A stretch of DNA of 64,000 nt, from NCBI RefSeq assembly GCF_017309385.1, contig NZ_JAFJMJ010000002.1, forward strand, positions 248,001-312,000, in the 5' to 3' direction. This document shows positions 1 through 9,247 of the stretch, in pieces. This DNA is from Amycolatopsis sp. 195334CR. GTDB taxonomy: Bacteria; Actinomycetota; Actinomycetes; Mycobacteriales; Pseudonocardiaceae. Within the stretch, counting starts at the first letter, position 1. Each line of letters opens with the position of its first letter. A program made the translations under genes and the position numbers. Under the pieces are notes generated by a model. The model searched no databases. It was given only the letters and a program-made list of their open reading frames with translations, and was not told the DNA's origin.

Positions 1-103
1 GGGGGATCTTCGTCGGCACCCCCCACTGCGCCCCCACCTGGCCCCCACCGCTCTCACCTGCGGAAACGGCTGCTCGGGGGAGTGAATATGCGGTCAATTG
101 CCG

Positions 104-145
104 TTGACTGTGGTGAAAAGTGGGGTACGGTGGTGCCAAGTGGGG
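104..145 (+). promoter_or_regulatory. mraZ promoter with two MraZ-type direct repeats
   Basis: A -35-like TTGACT (104-109) is followed after 16 bases by TACGGT (126-131), a good actinobacterial -10. Two copies of TGGTGNNAAGTGGGG lie at 111-125 and 131-145, 20 bases apart start to start. One fills the promoter spacer and the other covers the end of the -10 and the expected start site. MraZ proteins bind short G-rich direct repeats upstream of their own operon, so autorepression is the natural reading. That is inferred from position and repeat form. Bases 1-103 to the left hold no gene I can support. Confidence 0.6.
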
Positions 146-206
146 CGGAAGGGAGCCCCGTGGCCGATCCCCGCCTTGGCGGAGACCGGCGGGGAGGTGG
201 CGGCCG

Positions 207-638
207 ATGTTCCTCGGTACCCACACCCCCAAGCTCGACGACAAGGGGCGGCTCACACTGCCCGCGAAGTTCCGCGACGCGCTGGCAGGTGGGCTGATGG
301 TCACCAAGGGACAGGACCACTGCCTGTATGTCTTCCCGCGCGCCGAGTTCGAGCAGATGGCCCGCAAGGTCGCCGAAGCCCCGTTCACCAACGAGGCGGT
401 GCGTGCCTACCAGCGCTACCTGTTCGCCGGGACCGACGAACAACGCCCGGACGGGCAGGGGCGCATCCCCATCGCGCCCGAGCTCCGCCGCTACGCGGGG
501 CTCAACAAGGAGTGCGTGGTGATCGGGGCGATCACCAGGCTCGAGATCTGGGACGCCCAGGCGTGGCAGGGCTACCTGGACGAACACGAGGACAGCTACT
601 CGAAGGCACAGGAGGAAGTCTTGCCGGGCGTGTTCTGA
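207..638 (+). CDS. mraZ: Transcriptional regulator MraZ
   Basis: MraZ is a DNA-binding regulator of the division and cell-wall (dcw) cluster, with two SpoVT/AbrB-like swapped-hairpin domains. The protein is 143 residues, normal for the family, and opens with the hallmark [20 protein letters not shown] second copy of the fold covers roughly residues 75-125. The ATG at 207 is chosen because a strong ribosome site (GGGGAGGTGG, 191-200) precedes it and the family N-terminus begins there; the longer upstream reading has no family similarity. It is the first gene of the mraZ-rsmH-ftsL-pbpB series and probably represses its own promoter through the repeats at 111-145. Confidence 0.95.
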   Translation: MFLGTHTPKLDDKGRLTLPAKFRDALAGGLMVTKGQDHCLYVFPRAEFEQMARKVAEAPFTNEAVRAYQRYLFAGTDEQRPDGQGRIPIAPELRRYAGLNKECVVIGAITRLEIWDAQAWQGYLDEHEDSYSKAQEEVLPGVF

Positions 639-730
639 CACGCGGCCGCCGGCACCCACGCCGTCGGGGGGCGGGGGTCCCACCGGCCGCACGAGGAGAG
701 TTCCGGCTTCGCGGATGCCGTCAGGCCTCT

Positions 731-786
731 GTCCGCTCAGTGGCCCTGGTGCACCTTCCCCGGCACCAGGTTCGCAGCGGGCGGAC
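731..786 (+). other. Two-tier stem-loop between mraZ and rsmH
   Basis: In the 209-base gap between mraZ and rsmH, GTCCGC (731-736) pairs with GCGGAC (781-786), and inside it CCTGGTGC (745-752) pairs with GCACCAGG (763-770). This gives a long structured leader ending about 60 bases before the rsmH start. No U-tract follows, so it is not an ordinary terminator. It could be an attenuator, a processing site or chance pairing in GC-rich DNA. Confidence 0.35.
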
Positions 787-847
787 GGAGACCTGGCGGC
801 ATCGGCGTTTCCACCAGTGCCAGGCAAGACCGAGGAAGGGGGTGGGT

Positions 848-1801
848 GTGGTGGCCGAGCACGTTCCGGTTCTGCTGGACCGGATCCTCGAGCTGTTCGA
901 GCCCGTCCTCGCCAAGCCGGGCGCGGTGCTGGTCGACGCCACCCTCGGCCTCGGCGGCCACTCCGACGCCCTGCTCTCCGCGCACCCGGAGCTCACGCTG
1001 GTCGGGCTCGACCGCGACCCGGCCGCGCTGGAGCGCTCGGCGGACCGCCTCCGCCACCACGGCGACCGCGTGCACCTGGTGCACGCGGTCTACGACGAAC
1101 TGCCCGGCGCGCTGGCCGGGCTCGGCATGTCCACTGTGGACGGGCTGCTGTTCGACCTCGGCGTGTCCTCGATGCAGCTGGACCGCGACGAGCGCGGGTT
1201 CTCCTACGCCAGGGACGCCCCGCTGGACATGCGGATGGACCCGACCACCGGGCCGACCGCGGCCGACGTGCTGAACACCTACCCGCCCGGCGAACTGGTC
1301 CGGATCCTGCGCGAGTACGGCGAGGAGCGGTTCGCCCAGCGGATCGTGAAGTCGGTGGTGGCCGCGCGCGAGAGCGAACCGTTCGAGCGCAGCGGCAGGC
1401 TGGTCGAACTGCTCTACGCGGCGGTGCCCGCGGCGAGCAGGCGCACCGGCGGGCACCCGGCCAAGCGGACCTTCCAGGCGCTGCGGATCGAGGTCAACGG
1501 CGAGCTGGAGGTGCTGCGGCGGGCCATGCCCGCGGCGCTGGGCGCGCTGGCGATGGGCGGCCGGATCGTGGTCGAGTCCTACCAGTCGCTGGAGGACCGG
1601 CTGGTCAAGCAGGCACTGGCGGCGAAGGCGAAATCCCGCACCCCCGAAGGACTTCCGGTCGAACTGCCGGGGCACGGCCCCGAGCTGCGGCTGCTGACCA
1701 GGGGCGCGGAACAGGCGAACGAAGCGGAAATCGAGGCGAACCCGCGAGCGAGCTCGGTGCGGCTGCGAGCCGCGGAGCGGATCGGAGAGGCGGCACAGTG
1801 A
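848..1801 (+). CDS. rsmH: 16S rRNA (cytosine-1402 N4) methyltransferase RsmH
   Basis: RsmH (MraW) methylates N4 of C1402 in the ribosomal P site, using SAM. The 317-residue protein has the family opening [15 protein letters not shown], the SAM-binding motif [15 protein letters not shown] near residue 30, and the conserved [11 protein letters not shown] and [16 protein letters not shown] blocks. The start is GTG 848 or the next codon, GTG 851; the ribosome site GAGGAAGGG at 832-840 fits either. The stop overlaps the GTG of ftsL, so the two are translationally coupled. Synteny with mraZ and pbpB is as in mycobacteria. Confidence 0.95.
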   Translation: MVAEHVPVLLDRILELFEPVLAKPGAVLVDATLGLGGHSDALLSAHPELTLVGLDRDPAALERSADRLRHHGDRVHLVHAVYDELPGALAGLGMSTVDGLLFDLGVSSMQLDRDERGFSYARDAPLDMRMDPTTGPTAADVLNTYPPGELVRILREYGEERFAQRIVKSVVAARESEPFERSGRLVELLYAAVPAASRRTGGHPAKRTFQALRIEVNGELEVLRRAMPAALGALAMGGRIVVESYQSLEDRLVKQALAAKAKSRTPEGLPVELPGHGPELRLLTRGAEQANEAEIEANPRASSVRLRAAERIGEAAQ

Positions 1802-2487
1802 CGGCACCAGCTCGTTCCCGCACCCGCGCGCGTACCGAGCAGCGCGGGACCACCGGCGGCCGCACCCGCACCTCGGCCGCCGAGCGCGCCTACGCCCGCC
1901 GGGCGCAGCGCGCCGCCGAAGCGGTGGCACGCCCCGAAAACCAGCTGGAGGGCGCCGCCTCGGCGGTCAAGGTCCGCCCGAAGCTGAAGCTCAAGCTGCG
2001 GCTGCCGCGCTCGCGCGCGTCCTTCGTGCTGCTGATGATGGGCCTGCTCGCGGTGGGCGTGGTCACCACGCTGTGGCTGTCCACCCAGGCCATCGCCGAC
2101 AGCTACCGGCTCGACGAACTGCGCAAGGACAACGCCGGCCTGGTCGAGCAGGCCGAGCGGCTGCAGCGCGAGGTCACCAAGCAGGAGTCGACCTCCTCGC
2201 TGGACGAGCGCGCGAAGGCGCTCGGCATGGTGCCCGGCGGCGATCCGGCCCGGATCATCGTGAACCCGGACGGCACCATCACGGTGATCGGCGAGCCGAA
2301 GAAGGCCGCCCCGCCCGCCGCACCGGGCGCGGGTGACCAGAGCGAGCCGCAGGACGCGCCGCCGCCCATCCCGGCGGTCGGCGGCGGCCAGCCGGATCCG
2401 TCGCTGCAGCTCCCGGAAGCCGAGCGGCAGCAACAGGAACAACAGCAACAGCAGCAGGACCAGCAGAACGCGCCAGGAGGACAGTGA
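1798..2487 (+). CDS. ftsL: FtsL-like septal membrane protein
   Basis: A 229-residue bitopic protein in the position of the FtsL-like gene of mycobacteria (between rsmH and pbpB). The first 75 residues are basic and cytoplasmic. One transmembrane segment spans about residues 76-98, followed by a predicted coiled coil ([20 protein letters not shown]). The C-terminus is proline-rich with a run of glutamines. FtsL-type proteins join the FtsQ/FtsB/FtsL complex that activates septal synthesis; that role is inferred from position and topology, because sequence conservation is weak. The GTG start overlaps the rsmH stop (GTGA). Confidence 0.85.
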   Translation: MTAPARSRTRARTEQRGTTGGRTRTSAAERAYARRAQRAAEAVARPENQLEGAASAVKVRPKLKLKLRLPRSRASFVLLMMGLLAVGVVTTLWLSTQAIADSYRLDELRKDNAGLVEQAERLQREVTKQESTSSLDERAKALGMVPGGDPARIIVNPDGTITVIGEPKKAAPPAAPGAGDQSEPQDAPPPIPAVGGGQPDPSLQLPEAERQQQEQQQQQQDQQNAPGGQ

Positions 2488-2488
2488 G

Positions 2489-4468
2489 ATGACGGGCAGG
2501 CCGCGGCGGGGCCCGGTCCGCGTGGCCGGCACGCGGGCGCAGGCCAGGCGGACCAGCGCGGAGACCGCCCGCGGGCGGTCGGCCCCGCACCGCACCTATT
2601 CGGCGACCGGACTCCGCCGCGCCAACGGCAAGACCGCCGAGGGCAGCACGCGCAGCCGGTTCGCCTCGGTGCGGATCATCCTGGTGGTGCTGCTGTCCAT
2701 CGCCGGGCTGCAACTGGTGAAGGTGCAGGCGTTCGACGCCGAGGCGCTCTCGGCCAGCGCCGAGCGCCAGCGCACCACGCCGATCGACATCCCGGCCCAG
2801 CGCGGGTCCATCATGGACCGCAACGGCACCAAGCTGGCGTTCAGCGTGGAGAACCGCACGCTGTCGGTGAACCTGCGGCTGATGCGCAAGACCTGGACCG
2901 AGTTCGCCCAGGAGCACCCGGAGAAGGGGCAGAACTTCGAGACCCGGTCCGCCGCGGCGGCCCGGTTCATCGCGCAGAAGCTGCCGGACAAGACCACCGA
3001 GGCCGAGCTGCTGGAGAAGTTCCGCAAGCCGGACAACTTCACCTTCCTGGTCGACGACGTGGAGCCGTCGATCGCCGACGAGATCACCGACGGCGAGAAC
3101 TTCCCGGAGATCAGCAAGGAGAAGCGCGCCAAGCGCGAGTACCCGGGTGGCACGCTGGCGGCGAACGTGGTCGGCGTGGCGAAGTGGCAGATGGAGGACC
3201 CGGACGTCTCCAAGCACAACCTGCACGGCCTGGCCGGGCTGGAGGCCACCTGGGACAACGAGCTGGCCGGTACGCCGGGCCGCCGCCTGGTGGACACCGA
3301 GCAGGGCGGGGACGTGGTCATCCCCGGTACCGAGCGCGACCTGCAGCCCGCCACCGCCGGCTCCGACCTGGAGCTGACCCTGGACGCCGACCTGCAGTAC
3401 GACCTGCAGAGCAAGCTGTCCGACTACGTGGCCAAGAGCCGCGCCAAGGGCGGCAGCGCGGTGATCATGGACTCGAAGACCGGTGAGGTCTACGCGCTGG
3501 CCAACGACCGCACCTACGACCCGAACGACCTGGCGAAGGCCACCCCGGACCAGATGAACAACCGGGCGGTGACCACCCCGTTCGAACCGGGTTCGGTGAA
3601 CAAGATCGTCACCGCGGTGGCGGCGATCCAGAACGGCATCGCCACCCCGGAGTCGGTGCTGTCGGTGCCGGGCGCGCTGCGCGTGGCCGACCACACCGTG
3701 CGCGACGCGTGGACACACGGCACGCAGAACTTCACCACCGCGGGCATCTTCGGCAAGTCCTCGAACGTGGGCACGCTGCTGCTCGCGCAGAAGCTCGGCG
3801 AGGAGCCGTTCGCGGACATGCTGAAGAAGTTCGGTCTCGGGCAGCGCACCGGCATCGGCCTGCCCGGTGAGAGCCCCGGTTCGGTGCCGCCGCGCAACCA
3901 GTGGTCCGGCACCACCTTCGGCAACCTCCCGATCGGCCAGGGTCTGTCGATGACCGTGGTGCAGATGGCCGGGATGTACCAGGCGATCGCCAACGGCGGT
4001 GTGCGCGTGGAGCCCAGGGTGGTCCGCGCCAAGGTGAACCCGGACGGCACGCGGGTGGACCAGCCCGCGCCGAAGACCACCCAGGTGACCACGCCGGAGA
4101 CGGCGAAAACGGTGCTGGACATGATGCGCGCGACGGTGCAGAAGGGGAAGGGCCAGAACTCCGGCACCGCCCCGACCGCGGCGCTGGAGGGGTACCAGAT
4201 CTCCGGCAAGACGGGCACCGGGCAGCAGATCGACCCGAAGACCAACGCCTACAGCGATTCGCTGTACAACATCACCTTCGCCGGGGTGCTGCCCGCGGAC
4301 AACCCGCGGTTCGTGGTGGGCATCCACCTCGACGCGCCGGACACCACGCTGCCGGCCGGGCACTCCGCCGGTCCGCTGTTCCACGACGTGGCCTCGTACC
4401 TGGCGCAGCGCTACCAGCTGCCCCTGTCGGACGGCGCTTCCCCGGTGGTCCCGCTCGTCCTGAGCTGA
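2489..4468 (+). CDS. pbpB: Septal transpeptidase, class B PBP (FtsI/PbpB)
   Basis: Class B penicillin-binding protein that cross-links septal peptidoglycan, 659 residues. A basic cytoplasmic tail precedes a single membrane anchor near residues 61-80. The dimerisation domain carries [16 protein letters not shown]. The transpeptidase domain has all three active-site motifs: SVNK with nucleophile Ser369, SSN at 424-426 and KTG at 574-576. The ATG at 2489 lies 9 bases after an AGGAGG and two bases after the ftsL stop. It closes the dcw segment seen here; murE and later genes do not follow, so the cluster is either interrupted or rearranged at this point. Confidence 0.95.
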   Translation: MTGRPRRGPVRVAGTRAQARRTSAETARGRSAPHRTYSATGLRRANGKTAEGSTRSRFASVRIILVVLLSIAGLQLVKVQAFDAEALSASAERQRTTPIDIPAQRGSIMDRNGTKLAFSVENRTLSVNLRLMRKTWTEFAQEHPEKGQNFETRSAAAARFIAQKLPDKTTEAELLEKFRKPDNFTFLVDDVEPSIADEITDGENFPEISKEKRAKREYPGGTLAANVVGVAKWQMEDPDVSKHNLHGLAGLEATWDNELAGTPGRRLVDTEQGGDVVIPGTERDLQPATAGSDLELTLDADLQYDLQSKLSDYVAKSRAKGGSAVIMDSKTGEVYALANDRTYDPNDLAKATPDQMNNRAVTTPFEPGSVNKIVTAVAAIQNGIATPESVLSVPGALRVADHTVRDAWTHGTQNFTTAGIFGKSSNVGTLLLAQKLGEEPFADMLKKFGLGQRTGIGLPGESPGSVPPRNQWSGTTFGNLPIGQGLSMTVVQMAGMYQAIANGGVRVEPRVVRAKVNPDGTRVDQPAPKTTQVTTPETAKTVLDMMRATVQKGKGQNSGTAPTAALEGYQISGKTGTGQQIDPKTNAYSDSLYNITFAGVLPADNPRFVVGIHLDAPDTTLPAGHSAGPLFHDVASYLAQRYQLPLSDGASPVVPLVLS

Positions 4469-4522
4469 CCGAGTCGGCCCGCCGCGGCACCGGTACCGGC
4501 GGCTCGGCGGGGCCTCAGAAAC

Positions 4523-4575
4523 GCTGTGAATGTGGCTTTCACTGCGGAATCCGCAGTGAAAGCCACATTCACAGC
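4523..4575. repeat. Dispersed palindrome, copy 1 (perfect)
   Basis: A 53-base perfect inverted repeat: two 26-base arms around one central base (A4549). The shared core arm is TGTGAATGTGGCTTTCAC; the inner bases here are TGCGGA/TCCGCA. It lies in the 176-base gap between pbpB and the dipeptidase gene, 54 bases after the pbpB stop. The same element recurs at 20080-20132 and 58186-58242. There is no flanking U-tract, no target-site duplication and no transposase nearby. Possible roles are bidirectional transcript end, protein-binding palindrome, or a non-autonomous REP-like element. Confidence 0.9.
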
Positions 4576-4644
4576 ACCTGGGCGCGGCCCGCCGGGGGAC
4601 CGGTACCGTCGCCGGGGAGCTTCTCGGCGACGGAAGGGAACGGC

Positions 4645-5688
4645 ATGACTGGGGTGGATCGGGCGCGGGCGCTGCTTTCGGCGGCGCAGCTGGCGGATGG
4701 GCACAACGACCTCCCGTGGGCGTTGCGCGACCTGGCCGGGCCGGATCCGCGCGAGGCGGTGGCCGCGGTCGACCTGCGCCAGCACCAGCCCCGCCTGCAC
4801 ACCGATCTGCCGCGCCTGCGCGAGGGCAAGGTCGGCCTGCAGTTCTGGTCGGTGTTCGTGCCGTGCGGGTTCACCGGCGACAGCGCGGTCACCGCGGTGC
4901 TGGAGCAGATCGAGGTGGTCCACCAGCTCCTGGAGCGCTACCCCGACCACCTGGCACCGGCCCGCACCGCCGACGAAGCCGAGGCCGCCTTCCGCGACGG
5001 CAAGGTGGCCTCCATGCTCGGCGCCGAGGGCGGGCACAGCATCGCCGGCTCGCTGGGTGTGCTGCGGATCCTGCGCCGCCTCGGGGTGCGGTACATGACG
5101 CTGACGCACAACTCGAACACCCCGTGGGCGGATTCGGCCACCGACGAGCCGGAGCACGGCGGGCTCACCGACTTCGGCCGCGACGTGGTGCGGGAGATGA
5201 ACCGCATCGGCATGCTCGTCGACCTGTCGCACGTCGCGCCGAGCACCATGCGGGACGCGCTCGAGGTGAGCACCGCGCCGGTGGTCTTCACGCACTCGTC
5301 GTGCCGGGCGGTCAACGACCACCCGCGCAACGTCCCGGACGACGTGCTGGCGCGGCTGGCGGGCAACGGCGGGGTCTGCATGGTCACCTTCGTGCCGAAG
5401 TTCGTCTCCGGCAAGGAATCCGTCGGTGTCGAGGACGTGGTCGAGCACCTGGAGCACGCGCGCGAGGTGGCCGGGATCGACCACATCGGCGTCGGCGGCG
5501 ACTACGACGGGGTGAAGTCGCTGCCCGCGGGACTGGAGGACGTCTCGAAGTACCCGGTGCTCTTCGGCGCGCTGCTGGACCGGGGCTGGAGCGAGGACGA
5601 CTGCGCCAAGCTGGCCGGCCGGAACGTGCTGCGCGTCCTGCGCGGTGCCGAGGACGTGTCGAAGGCCGCGGGCTACCCGATGGCCTGA
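4645..5688 (+). CDS. Membrane dipeptidase family (peptidase M19)
   Basis: A zinc dipeptidase of the renal-dipeptidase family, 347 residues, hydrolysing dipeptides (often L-D). Visible metal and active-site blocks are DGHNDLPW near residue 18, AEGGHS near 130, [12 protein letters not shown], the [12 protein letters not shown] pair, and GVGGDYDG near residue 280. No signal peptide is visible, so it is probably cytoplasmic, as in most actinobacterial members. The ATG at 4645 follows a purine-rich GGAAGGGAA. It stands alone after palindrome copy 1; its substrate cannot be told from the sequence. Confidence 0.92.
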   Translation: MTGVDRARALLSAAQLADGHNDLPWALRDLAGPDPREAVAAVDLRQHQPRLHTDLPRLREGKVGLQFWSVFVPCGFTGDSAVTAVLEQIEVVHQLLERYPDHLAPARTADEAEAAFRDGKVASMLGAEGGHSIAGSLGVLRILRRLGVRYMTLTHNSNTPWADSATDEPEHGGLTDFGRDVVREMNRIGMLVDLSHVAPSTMRDALEVSTAPVVFTHSSCRAVNDHPRNVPDDVLARLAGNGGVCMVTFVPKFVSGKESVGVEDVVEHLEHAREVAGIDHIGVGGDYDGVKSLPAGLEDVSKYPVLFGALLDRGWSEDDCAKLAGRNVLRVLRGAEDVSKAAGYPMA

Positions 5689-5738
5689 TCTGTGGCCGTT
5701 CGGTCATTGTGGACATCCGGGGATCCGGTAAGTCTGGG

Positions 5739-6728
5739 GTGGTGCAGACCGGGGAGATCGTGCGCGACGTGGTGATCGTCGCGGAGCCGGGGCTGGCGGC
5801 GCTGGACGCCACCGGCCCGATGGACGTGTTCGCGTTCGCCGCCGCCGCGGGTGGCCGGTACCGGGTGCGGATCGCCGCGCCCGCGGGGGCGCCGGTGCGC
5901 ACCGGCAGCGGTTTGCGCATCGCCCCCGACCTGGCGATCGAGGAGCTGGACGGCCCGGTCGACACGCTGATCGTCACCGGCGGGCTGGGGGCGAACGGCT
6001 CGGTGCCGGTGTCCCCGCGGCTGGTGCGCGAGGTTTCGCGGCTGGCCCCGCACACGCGCCGGATCACCTCGGTGAGCACCGGGGCCTTCGTGCTCGGCGC
6101 GGCCGGGCTACTCGACGGGCGCCGGGTCACCACGCACTGGCTCTGGTGCGACCTGCTCGCCGAGCGCTGCCCGGCGGCGGTGATGGTGCCGGACGCGATC
6201 TTCGTCCGTGACGGGCGGGTGGCCACTTCGGCGGGCATCACCGCGGGCATCGATCTGGCGCTCTCACTGGTGGAAGAGGACCACGGCGCCGACCTGGCGC
6301 GCGAGGTGGCCAAGTTCATGGTGGTGTTCCTGCAGCGCCCCGGCGGGCAGTCGCAGTTCAGCGTGTGGTCGAAACTGCCGGCGCCGCAGCATTCCGCGCT
6401 GCGCAAGGCGACCGACGCGGTGTTGCTGGAACCGGCCGCCGACCACTCCATCCCGGCGATGGCGCGGCGGGCCTCGGTCAGCGTGCGGCACCTGAACCGG
6501 CTGTTCTCGGAGAAGCTCGGCACCACCGCCGCGGCCTACGTGGAGCAGGTACGGGTGCAGGCGGCTCAGGGGTTGCTGGAGTCCAGTTCGGACGGTATGG
6601 AGGCGGTCGCGCGCCGCTGCGGCTTCGGCAGCCCGGAAACCATGCGGCGCGCCTTCGTCCGGCTGATCGGCATCTCGCCGGGTGCCTACCGCTCCCGTTT
6701 CCGCTCCGCGGGCTGGAGCATCGCCTAG
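5739..6728 (+). CDS. GlxA-type AraC-family regulator with DJ-1/PfpI domain
   Basis: About 329 residues: an N-terminal class I glutamine amidotransferase-like (DJ-1/PfpI) domain of around 190 residues, then an AraC-type double helix-turn-helix over the last 100 residues (PAMARRASVSVRHLNRLFSE and AVARRCGFGSPETMRRAF). Members act as transcriptional activators; the amidotransferase-like domain is usually a ligand-sensing, non-catalytic part. In VSTGAFVLGAAGLL the usual nucleophile cysteine position is threonine-glycine, consistent with a non-enzymatic role. Start codons GTG 5739, 5742 and 5760 are all possible. Its stop overlaps the convergent sortase stop by a few bases. Confidence 0.88.
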   Translation: MVQTGEIVRDVVIVAEPGLAALDATGPMDVFAFAAAAGGRYRVRIAAPAGAPVRTGSGLRIAPDLAIEELDGPVDTLIVTGGLGANGSVPVSPRLVREVSRLAPHTRRITSVSTGAFVLGAAGLLDGRRVTTHWLWCDLLAERCPAAVMVPDAIFVRDGRVATSAGITAGIDLALSLVEEDHGADLAREVAKFMVVFLQRPGGQSQFSVWSKLPAPQHSALRKATDAVLLEPAADHSIPAMARRASVSVRHLNRLFSEKLGTTAAAYVEQVRVQAAQGLLESSSDGMEAVARRCGFGSPETMRRAFVRLIGISPGAYRSRFRSAGWSIA

Positions 6729-7399
6729 GCGAGCCGCGCGGAGACGACGACTTCCTCGGTGTGGTTCCCGACGCTGCGGTCGTAGGTCGCCGCGCAGGTG
6801 ACCAGGCGGAGTTCCGCGCCGTTGCCCGGGCTGCCGGTGTAGTCGGCGGCGGTGGCCGGGCCCGTCTTCCGCGGCCGCTTCTCCACCAGGTACACGGCGA
6901 ACTCCGCGATCGTGCCGTCCGACCGGCCCACCCGCACGAGGTCCCCGGCCCGCAGTTCGCGCAGCCGCTCGAACACCCCGCGCGCGAAGGCGTACATCGC
7001 GTGCCCGCTGATCAGCGACGGGCCGGTCTCGCCGGGGGCCGGGCCCGGGGCGTACCAGCCCGCGCGCTGGCCGTCACCCGGTACCTCCATCGCGCCGGTC
7101 GCGGTCTGGCCCAGTTCGGCCAGCGCCCCGGTGGACAGCCCGATCGCCGGGATCTCCAGCGAGACGGGCTTCGCGGGTGGCAGCGGGCGGTTCGACGGGG
7201 TCGGGGCCCCGCGCGGGGCGACCGCCAGCTCCCCGCCGGTCGCCGGGACCGCGCTCCGCTGCGGGGTGACGATCAGCGTCACCCCGGTCAGCGCGCCGGT
7301 GAGCACCACAACCACGGCCGCTACCACGGTGGCCAGCCGCCCGGTGTCCCCGACCCCGCGGCACCCCTCTTTCATGGCTGCTTGATCGCTGTTAACCAC
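6725..7399 (-). CDS. Class F-like sortase
   Basis: A membrane-anchored sortase-fold transpeptidase, 224 residues. A hydrophobic segment sits near residues 22-45, followed by a Pro/Ala-rich linker and the sortase barrel. The catalytic His is in LISGHAMYAF, the Cys in LVTCAATYDR and the Arg in the same block, matching class F sortases of actinobacteria. The GTG at 7399 is preferred over an ATG at 7375 because GGGGAGG lies 9-10 bases upstream. No LPXTG-type substrate gene is adjacent, so the target protein is unknown. It is convergent with the GlxA regulator and divergent from ppx. Confidence 0.88.
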   Translation of the reverse strand: MVNSDQAAMKEGCRGVGDTGRLATVVAAVVVVLTGALTGVTLIVTPQRSAVPATGGELAVAPRGAPTPSNRPLPPAKPVSLEIPAIGLSTGALAELGQTATGAMEVPGDGQRAGWYAPGPAPGETGPSLISGHAMYAFARGVFERLRELRAGDLVRVGRSDGTIAEFAVYLVEKRPRKTGPATAADYTGSPGNGAELRLVTCAATYDRSVGNHTEEVVVSARLA

Positions 7400-7457
7400 G
7401 TACGGCGTTACCTCCCCGAGACCCGGTGCCCCTGGGTATCACCCGGATGGGGTATGT

Positions 7458-7471
7458 TAAAGATTCCTTTA
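7458..7471. promoter_or_regulatory. AT-rich inverted repeat in sortase/ppx divergent region
   Basis: TAAAG (7458-7462), four bases, then CTTTA (7467-7471), inside an unusually AT-rich patch of the 147-base divergent intergenic region. It could be an operator or part of a promoter for either gene. The support is only symmetry and position. Confidence 0.3.
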
Positions 7472-7546
7472 CTGGGGTTTGGCGGCGTGAATTTGCGGGA
7501 AGAATCGGGTACCTGCGGACCCTGTGCACACAGTGGGAGGTCGTGC

Positions 7547-8497
7547 GTGCCGGAACAGCTCGTCGGAGTGCTTGATGTGGGGGCGTTCAGCGCACGGCTG
7601 GTGCTGGTGGAACGCGGCGGCTCACCGGTGGAACCGGCGCTCGTGCACAAGACCAGGCTGCGCCTGGACCGCGCGCTCGACGCCGAGGGCAGGCTGAGCC
7701 GGGACGGCATCGAATCGATCGCCGACGCGGTGCGCAAGGCGAACCGCGTCATGGTCGAGCACGGTGTTCAGACCGTCTTCCCGTTCGCCACCTCGTCGGT
7801 GCGCGACGCGGCGAACGCACGCCAGGTGGTCGCGAAGGTGGCCAGGGCGACCGGCACCGAGCTGCGCTTCCTCTCCGGCCGCCGCGAGGCCGAGCTGTCG
7901 TTCCTGGCCGCGCGCCGGTGGTACGGCGCCTCCGCCGGGCCGCTGGTGGTGCTGGACGTCGGCGGCGGCACGGTGGAGATCGCCGCGGGCTCCGGTGAGG
8001 TGGCCACCTTCGCGCGTTCGCTCAAGCTCGGCGCGCGGGAGATGACGCGGTCCTGGCTCCGCAGCGACCAGGCCTCGGCCAAGCGGATGGACGCGCTGCG
8101 GGAGCACACCCTCGACCAGGTCAGGGCGTCGCTCGGGGACGCCGGCGAGCTGATCCGCGGCGCGCGGGCGATCGGCTGCTCGAAGGTGCTGCGCCAGCTG
8201 GCCCGCCTCGCCGGGGCGAGACCGCAGCGGGACGGCGACTTCGTCCCGCGCACGCTGCACGTCGAAGACCTGCGCCGCTGGATCCCGCGGCTGGCCAAGC
8301 TGCCGGTGGACCGCCGCGCCGAACTCCCCGGCATCTCCCGCTGCCGCTCCCGCCAGGCGCTCGCCGGCGCCATCGTCGCCGAAGCACTGCTGACCCTGTG
8401 CGGGGAGCGCGTGGAGATCTGCCCGTGGTCCACCACCGAGGGCCTGCTGCTGACCATGCTGGACGGCGAGGCGGGCGACCTGCGCCTGATCGCTTAG
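7547..8497 (+). CDS. Ppx/GppA family phosphatase
   Basis: A 316-residue member of the exopolyphosphatase/pppGpp phosphatase family with the ASKHA (actin-like) ATPase fold. Phosphate-binding motifs are visible: VGVLDVGAFSARL near the N-terminus and VVLDVGGGTVEIA near residue 143. Actinobacterial single-domain members hydrolyse short polyphosphate or regulate (p)ppGpp pools. The GTG at 7547 lies 6 bases after a clean GGGAGG. The protein is shorter than the enterobacterial enzymes (about 500 residues) but matches the mycobacterial short form. Which activity dominates cannot be decided from sequence. Confidence 0.88.
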   Translation: MPEQLVGVLDVGAFSARLVLVERGGSPVEPALVHKTRLRLDRALDAEGRLSRDGIESIADAVRKANRVMVEHGVQTVFPFATSSVRDAANARQVVAKVARATGTELRFLSGRREAELSFLAARRWYGASAGPLVVLDVGGGTVEIAAGSGEVATFARSLKLGAREMTRSWLRSDQASAKRMDALREHTLDQVRASLGDAGELIRGARAIGCSKVLRQLARLAGARPQRDGDFVPRTLHVEDLRRWIPRLAKLPVDRRAELPGISRCRSRQALAGAIVAEALLTLCGERVEICPWSTTEGLLLTMLDGEAGDLRLIA

Positions 8498-8525
8498 CGA
8501 ACCACCGTCCGGGTACCCCTCGGAC

Positions 8526-9020
8526 ATGGTCATCCACGTGAGCCGGGACGCCTTTCTCGGCACCTACGTCAACGACCACCTCGCCGGCGCGACCGGTGGG
8601 GTGGACCTGATCCGCCGGTTGGCGGCCGCCGAACGGCAGACGGACTACGGTCCCGAACTGCGCAGGCTGGCCGCCGAGATCGCGGAGGACCACCGCAGCC
8701 TGCTCGGCATCATGGGCGCGCTCGACGTGCCGCGCGCCAAGCACAAGGAGGCGCTGGCCTGGGCGGGGGAGAAGGTCGGGCGGCTGAAGTTCAACGGCAG
8801 GCTGTTCAGCCGGTCGCCGCTCAGCCGGGTGGTGGAACTGGAGGCGATGCGGCTCGGCGTCGAGGGCAAGGCGGCGGCCTGGCGCACGCTGCGGCAGCGC
8901 GCGGTCGGCGACTCGCGCCTGGACGTGGCCGAGCTGGACCGGTTGCTGGAGCGGGCGAACGCGCAGAGCGAGGCGCTGGAACGGCTCCGGATGCGCGCGG
9001 TCACCGAGGCTTTCGGCTGA
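8526..9020 (+). CDS. Unknown helical protein
   Basis: I do not recognise this 164-residue protein. It has no signal peptide or membrane segment. The composition (long amphipathic stretches rich in Glu, Arg, Leu and Ala, few prolines) suggests a four-helix bundle, and scattered acidic/His positions such as AEIAEDHRSL could suit a ferritin-like or hemerythrin-like fold, but no full metal motif can be assigned. It starts 28 bases after the ppx stop on the same strand and may be co-transcribed. Codon use is like its neighbours, and the reading frame shows strong third-position GC, so it is a real gene. Confidence 0.75.
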   Translation: MVIHVSRDAFLGTYVNDHLAGATGGVDLIRRLAAAERQTDYGPELRRLAAEIAEDHRSLLGIMGALDVPRAKHKEALAWAGEKVGRLKFNGRLFSRSPLSRVVELEAMRLGVEGKAAAWRTLRQRAVGDSRLDVAELDRLLERANAQSEALERLRMRAVTEAFG

Positions 9021-9061
9021 GCGAGGTTGTCAACGCGCCCGTTCGCGGGTAACCCGGGAGT

Positions 9062-9247
9062 ATGCGCGAACACCAACGTCGCCTCGACGACGAAGACGAG
9101 GACCAGCCGCTGTCGGCGGAAGTGCCGCGTCCGCCGCACCGCGATCTCGACCCCCAGCACACCAAGGACGTCGACACCGACCTCCTCCCGAACCAGGACG
9201 ACGTGGAAACCCCGCCGACGGGCGAGAAACCCGAGCCACCCGACTAG
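9062..9247 (+). CDS. Tiny acidic hydrophilic protein (possible)
   Basis: A 61-residue ORF, very rich in Asp, Glu and Pro and devoid of hydrophobic segments, probably disordered. GGGAG ends one base before the ATG, too close for an ordinary ribosome site. An upstream TTGTCA (9027-9032) with AT-containing sequence near 9048-9054 could instead give a leaderless transcript. The last four bases overlap the end of the convergent GH65 gene. No function can be proposed; the ORF may be spurious. Confidence 0.45.
   Translation: MREHQRRLDDEDEDQPLSAEVPRPPHRDLDPQHTKDVDTDLLPNQDDVETPPTGEKPEPPD

Noticed and set aside
98..847. N-terminal extension of RsmH running back to base 98
   Set aside because: The stretch is an alternative frame through mraZ and the spacer; family similarity and the ribosome site begin at GTG 848.
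2279..4384. Long minus-strand open frame opposite pbpB
   Set aside because: It is the antisense shadow of a gene with all transpeptidase motifs; composition is Arg/His/Gly-rich with no family features. The same applies to the long antisense frames opposite GH65, cobN, emb and the M14 gene.
4523..4575. Palindrome copy 1 as a Rho-independent terminator of pbpB
   Set aside because: The stem is strong, but no T-run follows on either strand. A termination role is left open as Rho-linked or 3'-end protecting, not intrinsic.
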